Source: Gammaproteobacteria bacterium (GTDB lineage: Bacteria; Pseudomonadota; Gammaproteobacteria; RBG-16-57-12). From it: a stretch of DNA of 43,958 bases. Below, in pieces: positions 27,730 to 36,223 of this stretch. The DNA is taken from NCBI GenBank assembly GCA_021647245.1, contig JAKIVC010000026.1, positions 1-43,958 on the forward strand, written 5' to 3'. Every line of letters starts with the position of its first letter. Positions within the stretch are counted from its first letter, which is position 1. Below the pieces are notes generated by a model. The model was not told the origin of the DNA, made no database searches, and saw only the letters and a program-made list of their open reading frames with translations. Position numbers and translations under genes: made by a program.

Positions 27730-28435
27730 TACGTTTGCAGTGCATTAAATAGTTCACATTAACATCACTACTGAGTTTGTACTCTTTGCTCAAAGGGTTA
27801 TAGCTCATGCCGGTAAGATCTATCGGTGTGAGACCCGCTTGACGACACCACTGGCTTAGCTCAGAGGGTTTGATAAATTTTTGGTACTCATGAGTCCCTT
27901 TAGGAAGCATTTTCAGTAAATATTCAGCACCGATAATGGCCAGGGTGAAAGCCTTTGCATTACGGTTAATGGTTGAGAGAAATAGATCTCCACCCGGCTT
28001 GAGCATTTTGGCACAAGCGGCAATAACGGAAGAGGGGTCGGGTACGTGCTCGAGCATCTCCAGGCAGGTAACCACATCGTACTGATCGGCATGATTAATT
28101 GAAAATGCCTCTGCAGTGCTCAGCTGGTAATCCACTTTTTGGCCCGATTCATAAAGGTGCAATCGGGCAACTGTGAGGGGAGCTTCCCCCATATCAATCC
28201 CTGTCACTTCGGCTCCACGGCAGGCCATCCCTTCGGAGAGCAAGCCACCACCACAGCCCACATCAAGAACCTTTTTACCCGCGAGACCGCCGCAGTGTTG
28301 CTCTACATAGTTGAGGCGCAGTGGGTTGATGTCATGTAGCGGTTTGAATTCGCTGTTCTCATCCCACCAACGTGAGGCGAGGGCTTCAAATTTAGCGATT
28401 TCAGATGGGTCGATATTTTCTACGGTTTCGCTCAT
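27719..28435 (-). CDS. ubiG: ubiquinone biosynthesis O-methyltransferase UbiG
   Basis: UbiG carries out both O-methylations of ubiquinone synthesis using S-adenosylmethionine. The 238 residues begin with [20 protein letters not shown], a UbiG signature, followed by the SAM-binding [18 protein letters not shown] and [13 protein letters not shown]. The end of the gene overlaps the phosphatase by 11 bases. It lies 171 bases downstream of the mtaD stop, with a palindromic repeat in between. Confidence 0.97.
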   Translation of the reverse strand: MSETVENIDPSEIAKFEALASRWWDENSEFKPLHDINPLRLNYVEQHCGGLAGKKVLDVGCGGGLLSEGMACRGAEVTGIDMGEAPLTVARLHLYESGQKVDYQLSTAEAFSINHADQYDVVTCLEMLEHVPDPSSVIAACAKMLKPGGDLFLSTINRNAKAFTLAIIGAEYLLKMLPKGTHEYQKFIKPSELSQWCRQAGLTPIDLTGMSYNPLSKEYKLSSDVNVNYLMHCKRNEL

Positions 28436-28485
28436 GTGGCTTCTTCCTGCTAGGTAAGCTCATTTCAACGGTACATTAGATGTCA

Positions 28486-28554
28486 CTACTCAGCGTATTC
28501 ACCTTTTACCTCACATTGAGGAAAAATATAAACACGCTGAATCGTGATCAGTAG
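28486..28554. repeat. palindromic repeat, family copy C
   Basis: CAGCGTATTCACCTTTTACC and the following TCA (28491-28513) form the left arm. The right arm at 28517-28539 reads, on the minus strand, CAGCGTGTTTATATTTTTCC then TCA. Only three bases separate the arms, so this copy makes a tight hairpin. The minus-strand arm is nearly identical to copy A at 17781. It lies between mtaD and ubiG. Confidence 0.8.
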
Positions 28555-28606
28555 ATTACCATATTGTACCTTCTGACTGGCTGCTTTTTGATCCGCTGAG
28601 AGGTGG

Positions 28607-29935
28607 TTATGCGTGTGAGCAAGAGGGCTTGATTCGGTCTCGCCACTGCTGTGCCTGGTTAATTAGCTCATGGCTGTTAAGAGTGGTGAGTTGACGTGCT
28701 TTTAGCAGTTGCTTGCCGGCTACCCAAACATCGGTAACCTGGTGGCGACTTGCGGTATAGACAATTTGTGAAATGGGGTGGTAGACCGGCTGGCTCTCAA
28801 GCTGGCCAAGATCAATCGCCGTGATGTCAGCTGCTTTGCCAATAGTGAGTGTGCCCACTTTATCATCAATGCCGAGTGCGCGAGCACCGCCCAGCGTGGC
28901 CATCTCCAGTGCTTTATACGCTGGCAGGGTGGAGGCATCACCCGAAACACTTTTTGCCAGCTGTGCTGCCGTACGCATTTCACTGAGCATATCCAGATCA
29001 TTGTTACTGGCGGCACCATCGGTACCGAGTGCCAGATTGATACCGGCATCCAATAATTTACCAATCGGTGAAAAACCACTCGCCAGCTTAAGGTTAGACT
29101 CGGGGCAGTGGACAACACTCACCCCTGTTTTAGCGATTAATGCGATCTCATCATCATTTAGCTGGGTCATATGAACCGCTAACAGGCGCGGTGAGAGCAA
29201 ACCCAGTTTATGGAGTCTGGCCAGTGGGCGCTGGGCTGTTTTTTCCATCTCCCCGCTGATCTCATCTGCTGTTTCATGCAGGTGCATATGTAGGGGGATA
29301 TTAAGCTCCTCTGCATAGACCAGTGCGCGTTGCAGTGATTCATCAGAGACGGTGTAGGGTGCGTGCGGTGCCAGTGCGGTGTTGATCAGTGGGTGGTTTC
29401 GATATTCATCATGCAGCGCCAGCCCCTTTTCAAGGCACTCACTGCTATTTTGTGCCCAAGCCGTTGGGAAATCGATTAATATCATGCCGATGGTGGCACG
29501 CATGCCTGCGGCGTTAGCGGCGCGAGCAGCCTGGTCGGGGAAGAAGTACATATCGTTAAAGCAAGTGGTACCACAGCGCAACATCTCAGCCATAGCGAGC
29601 TGGGTGCCTGTGTAGACAAATGCTTGATCAACAAATTTAGCTTCAGCGGGCCAGATATGATCTTGCAGCCAGCTCATTAAAGGCAGGTCATCTGCCAGGC
29701 CACGCAGTAGGCTCATCGCGCCGTGGGTATGTGTATTGATCAATCCGGGTATAAGCGCGTGGTCAGTGAGGTGTTCATGTTGTTTCGATGTATATCTACT
29801 TGCACTATTTTGGCTGGGCAGAAGATCAATAATGTGACCATTGTTGATAACAAGTGAATGCTTTTCAAGTACAGTATTGGTGGGCTCAACTGGGATAATC
29901 CACCCCGCATCAATAATTGTATCAACATGCTGCAT
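28607..29935 (-). CDS. mtaD: 5'-methylthioadenosine/S-adenosylhomocysteine deaminase
   Basis: This is an amidohydrolase-superfamily (TRZ/ATZ) enzyme of 442 residues. Metal-binding HTH is in GLINTHTHGAMSLLRG, with further sites LHMHLHET, VVHCPESNLKLASG and LGTDGAASNNDLD. Members near ubiG in Pseudomonas deaminate 5'-methylthioadenosine to methylthioinosine. The start at 29935 is chosen because a GGAAGG ribosome binding site precedes it; the in-frame ATG at 29950 is part of that same leader. Substrate is inferred from family and context, and S-adenosylhomocysteine or other purines remain possible. Confidence 0.9.
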   Translation of the reverse strand: MQHVDTIIDAGWIIPVEPTNTVLEKHSLVINNGHIIDLLPSQNSASRYTSKQHEHLTDHALIPGLINTHTHGAMSLLRGLADDLPLMSWLQDHIWPAEAKFVDQAFVYTGTQLAMAEMLRCGTTCFNDMYFFPDQAARAANAAGMRATIGMILIDFPTAWAQNSSECLEKGLALHDEYRNHPLINTALAPHAPYTVSDESLQRALVYAEELNIPLHMHLHETADEISGEMEKTAQRPLARLHKLGLLSPRLLAVHMTQLNDDEIALIAKTGVSVVHCPESNLKLASGFSPIGKLLDAGINLALGTDGAASNNDLDMLSEMRTAAQLAKSVSGDASTLPAYKALEMATLGGARALGIDDKVGTLTIGKAADITAIDLGQLESQPVYHPISQIVYTASRHQVTDVWVAGKQLLKARQLTTLNSHELINQAQQWRDRIKPSCSHA

Positions 29936-30001
29936 TATGTTTCCTTCCATTATAAAATAAGTGTAGAGGCCGTGATCAGTCGAAAATGAATTTCACTGAT
30001 G

Positions 30002-30034
30002 GAGACTTTTGCGCCGCTACTTGGCAAAGGTCTC
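30002..30034. repeat. short hairpin GAGACTTTTGC, copy 1
   Basis: GAGACTTTTGC at 30002-30012 is inverted as GCAAAGGTCTC at 30024-30034 with one mismatch. The same pair of arms occurs at 34155-34198. It sits between the divergent mtaD and HD-GYP genes. It may be a remnant of a small transposable element. Confidence 0.6.
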
Positions 30035-30121
30035 TGATCGATAATAACAATAATTACAGCTAACCAGGATGGTTGCTCTTACCGGGCCAGTTGCGCTCAC
30101 CGCAGGGTAGTTATACTACAT

Positions 30122-31558
30122 ATGATAAAACCAAGTATTCAAACACTTATTGCTAAAAGTTTAATTACTTTCTTATTGATACTGGCTCTGCTGACGGCGA
30201 TTATCTCTGGAGTGAACTTTCGTGAACTCTCCAAACAATCCATCGAAAACCAAGCATTGGCGCACGCAAAATTAGTCCGTGCAGGCTTAACTGCCCATAT
30301 GAAAGGGGGGATTATGGATAAACGGGGCTACTATCTGGATGAAATTCGTCAGCTGGATAACATTAAAAGCTTGGAAATTGTTCGGGGTGCCTCCGTAATG
30401 GCTCAGTTTGGCCCGGGACTGGTGTATGAAAAGCCGGTCGATGAAACCACCGCCCAAGTGTTTGCATCTAAACAGCCACTTTTCATTATTGATGAGTTCA
30501 CCTTATCCCCAACCATTCGCGCCATTATCCCCTACATTGCAAGCAGTGAAGGGCGCTTGAACTGCCTGGGTTGCCACCAGGTAGAGGAGGGCACGGTATT
30601 GGGTGCTGTGGATATTGTGATGGATGTCTCGGAGTATCAGCGCTGGGGTTTGATGGTATTGGTTGGGATTTTCGCAACCATTATTATCTTCCTAAGCCTG
30701 ATTTTGATCAACACTATTCGAACCGTACATAAGCATGTACAGCGCCCGCTGGAAGATTTAATTAAAAATGCCGACACCGCATTTCATAATCACCAACCGG
30801 TTCATGCGGAGGAGTTCGAAACCCGCGAATTTGTGGATGTTGCTAACGAAATCAACCTCTTTAATAACGATATTATTGCACACCAGGATATGCTCAAGAA
30901 GAAGAACAGCGAGCTGGAACAACTGAATAGCGAAATTGAGAGCACCCTGCGTGACACGGTCTACACTATGGGTGTGATTGAAGAGCAGCGCTCAAAAGAG
31001 ACCAGCAATCACACCAAGCGGGTCACACTCTATAGCCAGTTGATTGCAGAAAAAATGGGGCTGACACCGCGAGAAATTGAGTTAGTAACCTTAGCCGCAC
31101 CGTTACACGATATTGGTAAAATTGGTATTCCAGACAGCATTCTCTTGAAACCTGGCAAACTGAATGATGCTGAATATGAAATTATGAAGAGCCACTCTCG
31201 TATTGGTTACACCATGCTCAGTCACTCCGAGCGCGACATTCTGCATGCCGCTAGCATCATTGCACTACAGCACCACGAAAAATGGAATGGAACAGGTTAC
31301 CCCCAAGGTCTCAAAGGGGATGGAATTCATATTTTTGGTCGTATTATCGCTTTAGCTGATGTGTTTGATGCGTTGTACTCTCCCCGTGTTTACAAAAAAG
31401 CGTGGGATCTGGAGAGTATAGTTAACTTAATAGCAGAAGAGCGAGGCCAGCACTTTGACCCACAACTGGTTGACCTGTTCCTGCGAGATATTAACGAGTT
31501 TGTGGATATCTGTAATCAATACCCATCGGGGTTTCCAGAAGATGGGTACATGAAGTAG
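30122..31558 (+). CDS. HD-GYP c-di-GMP phosphodiesterase with haem-motif sensor
   Basis: HD-GYP proteins hydrolyse cyclic-di-GMP. The 478 residues contain a membrane helix at about 10-30, a periplasmic sensor region to about 176, a second helix at about 177-200, a HAMP-like and coiled-coil linker, and the HD-GYP domain at about 285-450. The sensor ends with the CXXCH motif CLGCH at about 148-152, which in exported proteins attaches c-type haem. The HD pair is in LHDIGKIG (about 329) and the GYP in HHEKWNGTGYPQG (about 392-394), followed by RIIALADVFDAL. All catalytic landmarks are intact, so an active enzyme is likely. Redox or gas sensing is inferred. Confidence 0.92.
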   Translation: MIKPSIQTLIAKSLITFLLILALLTAIISGVNFRELSKQSIENQALAHAKLVRAGLTAHMKGGIMDKRGYYLDEIRQLDNIKSLEIVRGASVMAQFGPGLVYEKPVDETTAQVFASKQPLFIIDEFTLSPTIRAIIPYIASSEGRLNCLGCHQVEEGTVLGAVDIVMDVSEYQRWGLMVLVGIFATIIIFLSLILINTIRTVHKHVQRPLEDLIKNADTAFHNHQPVHAEEFETREFVDVANEINLFNNDIIAHQDMLKKKNSELEQLNSEIESTLRDTVYTMGVIEEQRSKETSNHTKRVTLYSQLIAEKMGLTPREIELVTLAAPLHDIGKIGIPDSILLKPGKLNDAEYEIMKSHSRIGYTMLSHSERDILHAASIIALQHHEKWNGTGYPQGLKGDGIHIFGRIIALADVFDALYSPRVYKKAWDLESIVNLIAEERGQHFDPQLVDLFLRDINEFVDICNQYPSGFPEDGYMK

Positions 31559-31577
31559 TCGCCAGTCACGGGTTCTG

Positions 31578-32732
31578 TTAAAAGTGAGTCTGCTGAATAC
31601 AGTTATCAAGGCGCAAGAAGGCGCGGTCTATGCTCTTTTGCGAGGTGTAAAAGTGTGGTGAAAAGCGGATTCCGCCACCCCGTGCAGCACAGATTACACC
31701 CCTATTCATCAAGGATTGGTAGAGGTGCTCAGAATCAATTTTTTGATGGCGAAAGGTTATAATGCCTGAGCGATGCTGAGGGTCTGATGGTGAGATTAAA
31801 GTAAGCTGCGGGCGCTGTTTGATGAGGTCAAGCATCTGATTTACCCGCTCAGCAATCAACTTCTCCACATTTTCCATGCCTACCTCAAGTAACAGCGAGA
31901 GGCTGGCATCCAGTGCGTGTATTGCCAACATGTTTGGGCTGCCACACTCGAAGCGTCGCGCTGACTTGGCAGGTTGCCAGCGCTCTTGATTATATTCACC
32001 AACAGCTTCGACCATATGCCAGCCGTACTGGTTGAGTTTCAGGGTGTTAATGTGCTCTCTACGGCAGTAGAAGAGTGCCAGCCCTTCGGGTCCAAACATC
32101 CACTTGTGCCCATCAGCCATCACGAAATCGGCATTAATCGCTTGCACATCAAATGGGTGAGCACCTAAGCTCTGTATCGCATCAACACAGAAAAGAACTC
32201 CGTTGGCATGACAATAATCACCGATCATTTTCAGGTTAAGTTTTATACCCGAAGCATACTGCACCGAGCTGACGGTTAAAAGTTGGGTCTTTCTATCGCA
32301 TTGGTCAATCAGTGCCTGCTCAGGTGAATCACTCGGCTCAAGGTTGGCTTTGCGTAACTCAACACCTTGATTTTTCAATGACTGCCAAACAATTCGATTG
32401 GATGGAAACTCTTGATCGCTGCTGACAATATTGTCACCCTGTTGCCACTCCAGGCCATAAGCAATAACAGAGAGTGCTTCGGAGGTGTTTTTAAGCAGTG
32501 CAATTTCATCAAGACCCTCAGCATGGATCAATGTTTTGAGTTGGCCACGCAGCCGGTTTTCAACTTTAAGCCACTCAAGGTAGTCGGTTGCACCCCGTGT
32601 AAGGTTTTGCTCAGTAAAGCGGGTGATAGCCTCCGCACTGCGCCGAGGCCAAGGGGCAATGGCAGCATGGTTGAGATAGTCGAGGCTATCTTCAATGGGG
32701 AACTCTTTGGCGATAATGTCAGGTGTCAGCAT
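31578..32732 (-). CDS. class V aminotransferase
   Basis: This 384-residue PLP enzyme belongs to the class V family that includes cysteine desulfurases, isopenicillin-N epimerase-like proteins and kynureninase relatives. The N-terminal LDYLNHAAIAPWPRR and SSDQEFPSNRIVWQSL fit that group. The PLP-contacting Asp is in FCVDAIQSLGAHPFDV (Asp about 184) and the Schiff-base Lys is at about 210 in MADGHKWMFGPEG. No mobile catalytic-Cys loop typical of IscS is apparent, so its substrate is unknown. It converges on the HD-GYP gene with 19 bases between stops. It is on the same strand as pgi but 76 bases downstream. Confidence 0.85.
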   Translation of the reverse strand: MLTPDIIAKEFPIEDSLDYLNHAAIAPWPRRSAEAITRFTEQNLTRGATDYLEWLKVENRLRGQLKTLIHAEGLDEIALLKNTSEALSVIAYGLEWQQGDNIVSSDQEFPSNRIVWQSLKNQGVELRKANLEPSDSPEQALIDQCDRKTQLLTVSSVQYASGIKLNLKMIGDYCHANGVLFCVDAIQSLGAHPFDVQAINADFVMADGHKWMFGPEGLALFYCRREHINTLKLNQYGWHMVEAVGEYNQERWQPAKSARRFECGSPNMLAIHALDASLSLLLEVGMENVEKLIAERVNQMLDLIKQRPQLTLISPSDPQHRSGIITFRHQKIDSEHLYQSLMNRGVICAARGGGIRFSPHFYTSQKSIDRAFLRLDNCIQQTHF

Positions 32733-32808
32733 GAGAGGAGTCAGTGGTAAAGTTGCATTAAGGAGCCTCTGAACTCATCAATGTCGCTCAGAGGCTGATA
32801 TCGAAGCG

Positions 32809-34131
32809 CTATACCGTCAGGTCCATCGCCTGTAACTCTGCCAGGTATTGGCGGGTAAGTACTTTGCTCTCCTCAACTGCGGGTTGGTCGAAAGGATCAA
32901 TGCCGAGCAGTTCACCAACCACTACCGTCTCCATCTCCAGCAATATAATGAGCTCTCCTAATGCGTAGGCATCACGGTCAAGCAGTGCAATGGTACGGTT
33001 TGGGCGTTGTCGATTGGCGTGAGAGGTACGTGTTGCTTTCATCTCAGACATGAACAACTCACCGATGGTATGCCCCGCCAGTGGCGCAATGGCAGGAATG
33101 TCTTGAAAGCGCATCGGTACTCGCTGGCCTTCATAGCGTTGTGATGGATCGGTCAGAAAGGTAACCAGCTTATCGTCCGGGCCATCAAGCAGCAGTTGTA
33201 ATACCGAATGTTGGTCGGTGACACCGTGTGCTTCCATTGGCGTGAAGCCGACACACTTGCCATTTGAGTCAACCTTACCCAGTGATTCAGCCCAAAGTTG
33301 ACGGAACCAGTTAACAATCAGGCGCATATTATCTGAGTAAGGCATCATCAAGGTGATTGAACGCCCTTTTTGCGCGTGAAGGTAGTGGGTTGCACCATTA
33401 TAAAAAGCCGGATTTTCAAGCATGTTCTTTTCAGTGCAGCGTTTAGCCATGGCGCGTGCGCCCTCTAATAGGCCATCAATATCTACGCCCGATATATACG
33501 CAGGCAGCAGACCTACTACGGACAAGACTGAAAAACGCCCACCCACCGGCGGGTGTTCTACAACGGAAATGGATAGACGCTGTGCTAATTCATACAGAGC
33601 ACCCTCTTTGTTTTCGGTAATAACTAACGTATGGTCGCGGACGTTTTCTTCACCCAGCCAGCGCTCCATGCGGGGGAGAACAGCTAGGAACTGGCTTAAT
33701 GTTTCTGCTGTATTGCCCGACTTTGAGATGATCAATAGCAGTGTTTCGCGCCAGTCGACGTCATTTAACTCACGCAGTGTTGAGGGGTCTACGTTATCGT
33801 AAAACTTTACTTTGTTTCGAGGGTTGTGGTGGCCAAGTGTTCGGATCAACATCTCCCCGCCCAGTGATGACCCGCCAATGCCAAATATCACCGTATGCTT
33901 AAAATTACGCGCAAACTCCTGACCACGGAGCTTGATCTCTTCCAGTTGGGCGGTACGAGGGAGGTTTAAAAAATGAGGAGTGGACTGGTTATACCAGTCG
34001 TCTATTTTGCTACGCAGGTTATCAAGCCTGGGGGCGAGTGCCTCGATCTCTTGATTCGAGATACCATTTTCACCAATTACATCACTCAATAAATTGCTAT
34101 TATCAATTGTCAGGCGTGAAATATCGTTCAC
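32809..34131 (-). CDS. pgi: glucose-6-phosphate isomerase
   Basis: Pgi interconverts glucose 6-phosphate and fructose 6-phosphate. The 440 residues make this the short form also seen in Firmicutes, rather than the roughly 550-residue E. coli type. Sugar-phosphate-binding SIS motifs are GIGGSSLGGEML and ISKSGNTAET. The catalytic region includes PPVGGRFSVLS, LWAESLGKVDSNGK and HGVTDQHSVLQLLLDGP. The start codon is GTG at 34131, set by an AGGAGG ribosome binding site seven bases upstream. Bifunctional Pgi/PMI enzymes are shorter still and lack these blocks. Confidence 0.93.
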   Translation of the reverse strand: MNDISRLTIDNSNLLSDVIGENGISNQEIEALAPRLDNLRSKIDDWYNQSTPHFLNLPRTAQLEEIKLRGQEFARNFKHTVIFGIGGSSLGGEMLIRTLGHHNPRNKVKFYDNVDPSTLRELNDVDWRETLLLIISKSGNTAETLSQFLAVLPRMERWLGEENVRDHTLVITENKEGALYELAQRLSISVVEHPPVGGRFSVLSVVGLLPAYISGVDIDGLLEGARAMAKRCTEKNMLENPAFYNGATHYLHAQKGRSITLMMPYSDNMRLIVNWFRQLWAESLGKVDSNGKCVGFTPMEAHGVTDQHSVLQLLLDGPDDKLVTFLTDPSQRYEGQRVPMRFQDIPAIAPLAGHTIGELFMSEMKATRTSHANRQRPNRTIALLDRDAYALGELIILLEMETVVVGELLGIDPFDQPAVEESKVLTRQYLAELQAMDLTV

Positions 34132-34146
34132 AATATCCTCCTAAAA

Positions 34147-34398
34147 TTATTTATTGAGACTTTTGCAAGAATCTATTTTATTTGTGCAAAGGTCTTTCAT
34201 TTTTATCTTGTGCAGTTGCACACTCAATGGGGTGTCGGTGTTCTTATCGGCAGTTAAAGAGACCCTGAACAGCTCATTGTTAATTTTATTGATCGGGCTT
34301 ATTTTCAGGTACTGATGGCCAAAGTACACTAGCAAGTTGAATCTACGAGTTGTCAGTTGCGTTAAAATGATTGCAAATAAAAGTACCACGTTGCTCAT
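34147..34398 (-). CDS. doubtful small hypothetical protein
   Basis: This open frame of 83 codons starts MSNVVLLFAIILTQLTTRR, a possible membrane or signal segment, followed by a polar stretch. I recognise no family. The last codons run through the GAGACTTTTGC hairpin, and codon use looks like non-coding AT-rich DNA. No ribosome binding site is obvious. It may be chance, or the remnant of a gene cut by the repeat. Confidence 0.22.
   Translation of the reverse strand: MSNVVLLFAIILTQLTTRRFNLLVYFGHQYLKISPINKINNELFRVSLTADKNTDTPLSVQLHKIKMKDLCTNKIDSCKSLNK
34155..34198. repeat. short hairpin GAGACTTTTGC, copy 2
   Basis: GAGACTTTTGC at 34156-34166 and GCAAAGGTCTT starting at 34186 form an imperfect inverted pair with a 19-base AT-rich loop. 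The arms match the element at 30002-30034. It lies immediately upstream of the pgi start on the other strand. Confidence 0.6.
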
Positions 34399-34444
34399 TG
34401 TCTACATAGAGAAGAGTATAAATCAATAATTATGTCTAAGTTTC

Positions 34445-34473
34445 TTGGCATTATCGAGTGCTTGGATTATGCT
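34445..34473 (+). promoter_or_regulatory. candidate promoter of the cold-shock gene
   Basis: TTGGCA at 34445-34450 and TATGCT at 34468-34473 are separated by 17 bases. Transcription from here would give a 5' leader of about 100 bases before the ATG at 34579, in line with the long leaders of cspA-type genes. Confidence 0.4.
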
Positions 34474-34578
34474 TAAGTTACATATCATTTTGGTCACATC
34501 TTACGTTGTTCTGGATGGTGAACTCTATGGTGGTTTTGTATCGGCAAAATTTATTTTTTAATTTAAAGGTAACAGGCA

Positions 34579-34782
34579 ATGGCAACAGGAACAGTAAAGT
34601 GGTTTAACGAAACTAAAGGCTTTGGTTTTATCTCTCAAGATGATGGCGGTGATGATGTGTTTGTACACTTCAGTGCAATCCAGACTGAAGGGTTTAAGAC
34701 ATTGCCTGAAGGCGCAAAAGTAAGTTACGACGTTCAAGATGGCCCTAAAGGTCCGCAGGCAAGTAACGTAGCTACGCTGTAA
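34579..34782 (+). CDS. CspA-family cold-shock protein
   Basis: This 67-residue protein is a single cold-shock domain. RNP1 is [12 protein letters not shown] and RNP2 is DVFVHFSAI. The N-terminus [16 protein letters not shown] is typical. Such proteins bind single-stranded RNA and DNA and act as RNA chaperones; whether this one is cold-induced cannot be told. An AAAGGTAAC ribosome binding site precedes the ATG. Two hairpins follow the stop, the second a strong terminator. Confidence 0.97.
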   Translation: MATGTVKWFNETKGFGFISQDDGGDDVFVHFSAIQTEGFKTLPEGAKVSYDVQDGPKGPQASNVATL

Positions 34783-34844
34783 TCCTTACAAGCGTAACAC
34801 GGGGAGGTGCTGATTCGACCCGCTGGGTTGTTCAGGCACCTCCC

Positions 34845-34872
34845 AAAAAAGCCCCTTTTCTGGGGCTTTTTT
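34845..34872. terminator. bidirectional terminator after csp
   Basis: A stem of AAAGCCCC pairing with GGGGCTTT around TTTTCT is preceded by a run of A and followed by a run of T, so it can terminate both the csp transcript and the convergent minus-strand gene. A second hairpin, GGGAGGTGC at 34802 with GCACCTCCC ending at 34844, lies just upstream. Confidence 0.9.
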
Positions 34873-34877
34873 GCTCT

Positions 34878-35282
34878 CTACTCTAGCCTTGTTACTGTAC
34901 GTTCTAGCGAATGAGCAATGCTATCATCACCAAACAGCTCTTTGAAGGGTGCGTAGCCGGGGAGGGATATGCAGACTTCGCGGTCGCGCCACACATTTGA
35001 ATCAAGATAGATGCCTACTTTTTTGGGGCTAGGGAAGTAGCCATATTTATAGTCCACCCCCAAAACAAGTGGTTCGCTATCACAACCATTGACCATCACC
35101 TTACCCTGCTTTAAAAGCTTGCTGCCAAGAGGGGATCCACTGTTGTCAATAAACTGAATGTGGATAAGCTGCTTTGCCTGTATCACTTCCAGTGGGACAC
35201 CCATGATCAATCGATCACTTCCTGCCTGCACAAGAAGCGGCATACTGACGAGCAGTGCTAAAAAATAGTGTGTAAATTTCAT
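34878..35282 (-). CDS. exported protein of unknown function
   Basis: This 134-residue protein begins with a clear signal peptide, MKFTHYFLALLVSMPLLVQA, with likely cleavage after Ala20. The mature part is about 114 residues and has just two Cys, at about 67 and 104, which could form a disulfide. Its sequence (IHIQFIDNSGSPLG, VGIYLDSNVW) suggests beta structure. I do not recognise a family. It stands alone between csp, which converges on it, and cobS. Periplasmic location is inferred from the signal. Confidence 0.72.
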   Translation of the reverse strand: MKFTHYFLALLVSMPLLVQAGSDRLIMGVPLEVIQAKQLIHIQFIDNSGSPLGSKLLKQGKVMVNGCDSEPLVLGVDYKYGYFPSPKKVGIYLDSNVWRDREVCISLPGYAPFKELFGDDSIAHSLERTVTRLE

Positions 35283-35394
35283 GGTGTGACCTCTTTTTTA
35301 AAGATATGTTTCACCATACCGCGAGCTTGTCAGTAGGGGAAATTGTATTCTTATATGGCATTCATAGGCTTTATTGATGAATGTGAATCGTAGC

Positions 35395-36153
35395 TTAGTC
35401 AGCAATGCAAAACAGGCTAAAACTCACCAGTAATACCACTTCAAGTAGCTCAACCATCGCTCCCGCCGTATCACCTGTGGTGCCCTTCAGGCGTGCCAAC
35501 ATCCACCAGCGGAGCACTATAAACCCCAGTAAGGCTGATAGCAGTAAGATTAAGCCGGCGGATTTGAGGAGTAGTATGCATAAAAGAATAACACCACAGA
35601 CAACAAACCATGCTTGAGTGCGGGGCAGGTGGGTTGCCAGTGACTCTCCCAGCCCATTTTGACGAACATAGGGGGTGGTTAGAAAGAGAACCACTATAAA
35701 GCTGCGACTCAATACAGGAATAATAATTAATGCTAAATATTGAGAGTATTCCGTAACATGTTGTATTGCAGCATATTTAGTAATCAATACTAATAAAATA
35801 GTAGCCACGGCGGCAGGGCCGCAATAGGGGTCTTTCATTATTTCAAGGGTACGTTTTCGGTCACCATAACCACCCACCCAGGCATCGGCGCTATCGCCTA
35901 AACCATCAAGATGAAGTCCACCGGTAATGATTACCCAAAGTACCAACACCAGGGCGGCGGTAACTTCAATGGTTGCAGAAAAAAGCAGCCAGTTGAGTGC
36001 TGCCAGCATTAAACCGATAACGAGGCCAACAAGTGGGTAGTAGAGCAGTGAACGACCAAGATTAAGCGGGGTAATCTCCTGCAACTGGGGTGTTGGCAGG
36101 CGTGTGAGTAGCTGGAAAGCGATAATGAGAGGTGAAAGTTTTGGCTTGATCAC
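35395..36153 (-). CDS. cobS: adenosylcobinamide-GDP ribazoletransferase
   Basis: CobS is the membrane-bound cobalamin synthase that joins adenosylcobinamide-GDP to alpha-ribazole. The 252 residues contain several hydrophobic segments and the family motifs FQLLTRLPTP, the acidic GGLHLDGLGDSADAW and the KDPYCGPAAVATILLVL segment. TTGDTAGAMVELLE near the C-terminus is also typical. It is the last gene of the cobU-cobT-cobS set on the minus strand, 70 bases after cobT. Confidence 0.95.
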   Translation of the reverse strand: MIKPKLSPLIIAFQLLTRLPTPQLQEITPLNLGRSLLYYPLVGLVIGLMLAALNWLLFSATIEVTAALVLVLWVIITGGLHLDGLGDSADAWVGGYGDRKRTLEIMKDPYCGPAAVATILLVLITKYAAIQHVTEYSQYLALIIIPVLSRSFIVVLFLTTPYVRQNGLGESLATHLPRTQAWFVVCGVILLCILLLKSAGLILLLSALLGFIVLRWWMLARLKGTTGDTAGAMVELLEVVLLVSFSLFCIAD

Positions 36154-36223
36154 GTGATTCTCAATGGGGGTGCTTTAAATATAAATAACATTAAAAAGAC
36201 AGTGTAACTTATTAATAAATTAA

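Larger units (their letters stand above)
34132..34578. other. pgi-csp divergent intergenic region
   Basis: This 447-base gap holds a GAGACTTTTGC hairpin next to pgi (34155-34198), a doubtful minus-strand reading frame (34147-34398), and a candidate promoter for the cold-shock gene (34445-34473). The remainder is AT-rich with nothing I can name. Confidence 0.6.
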
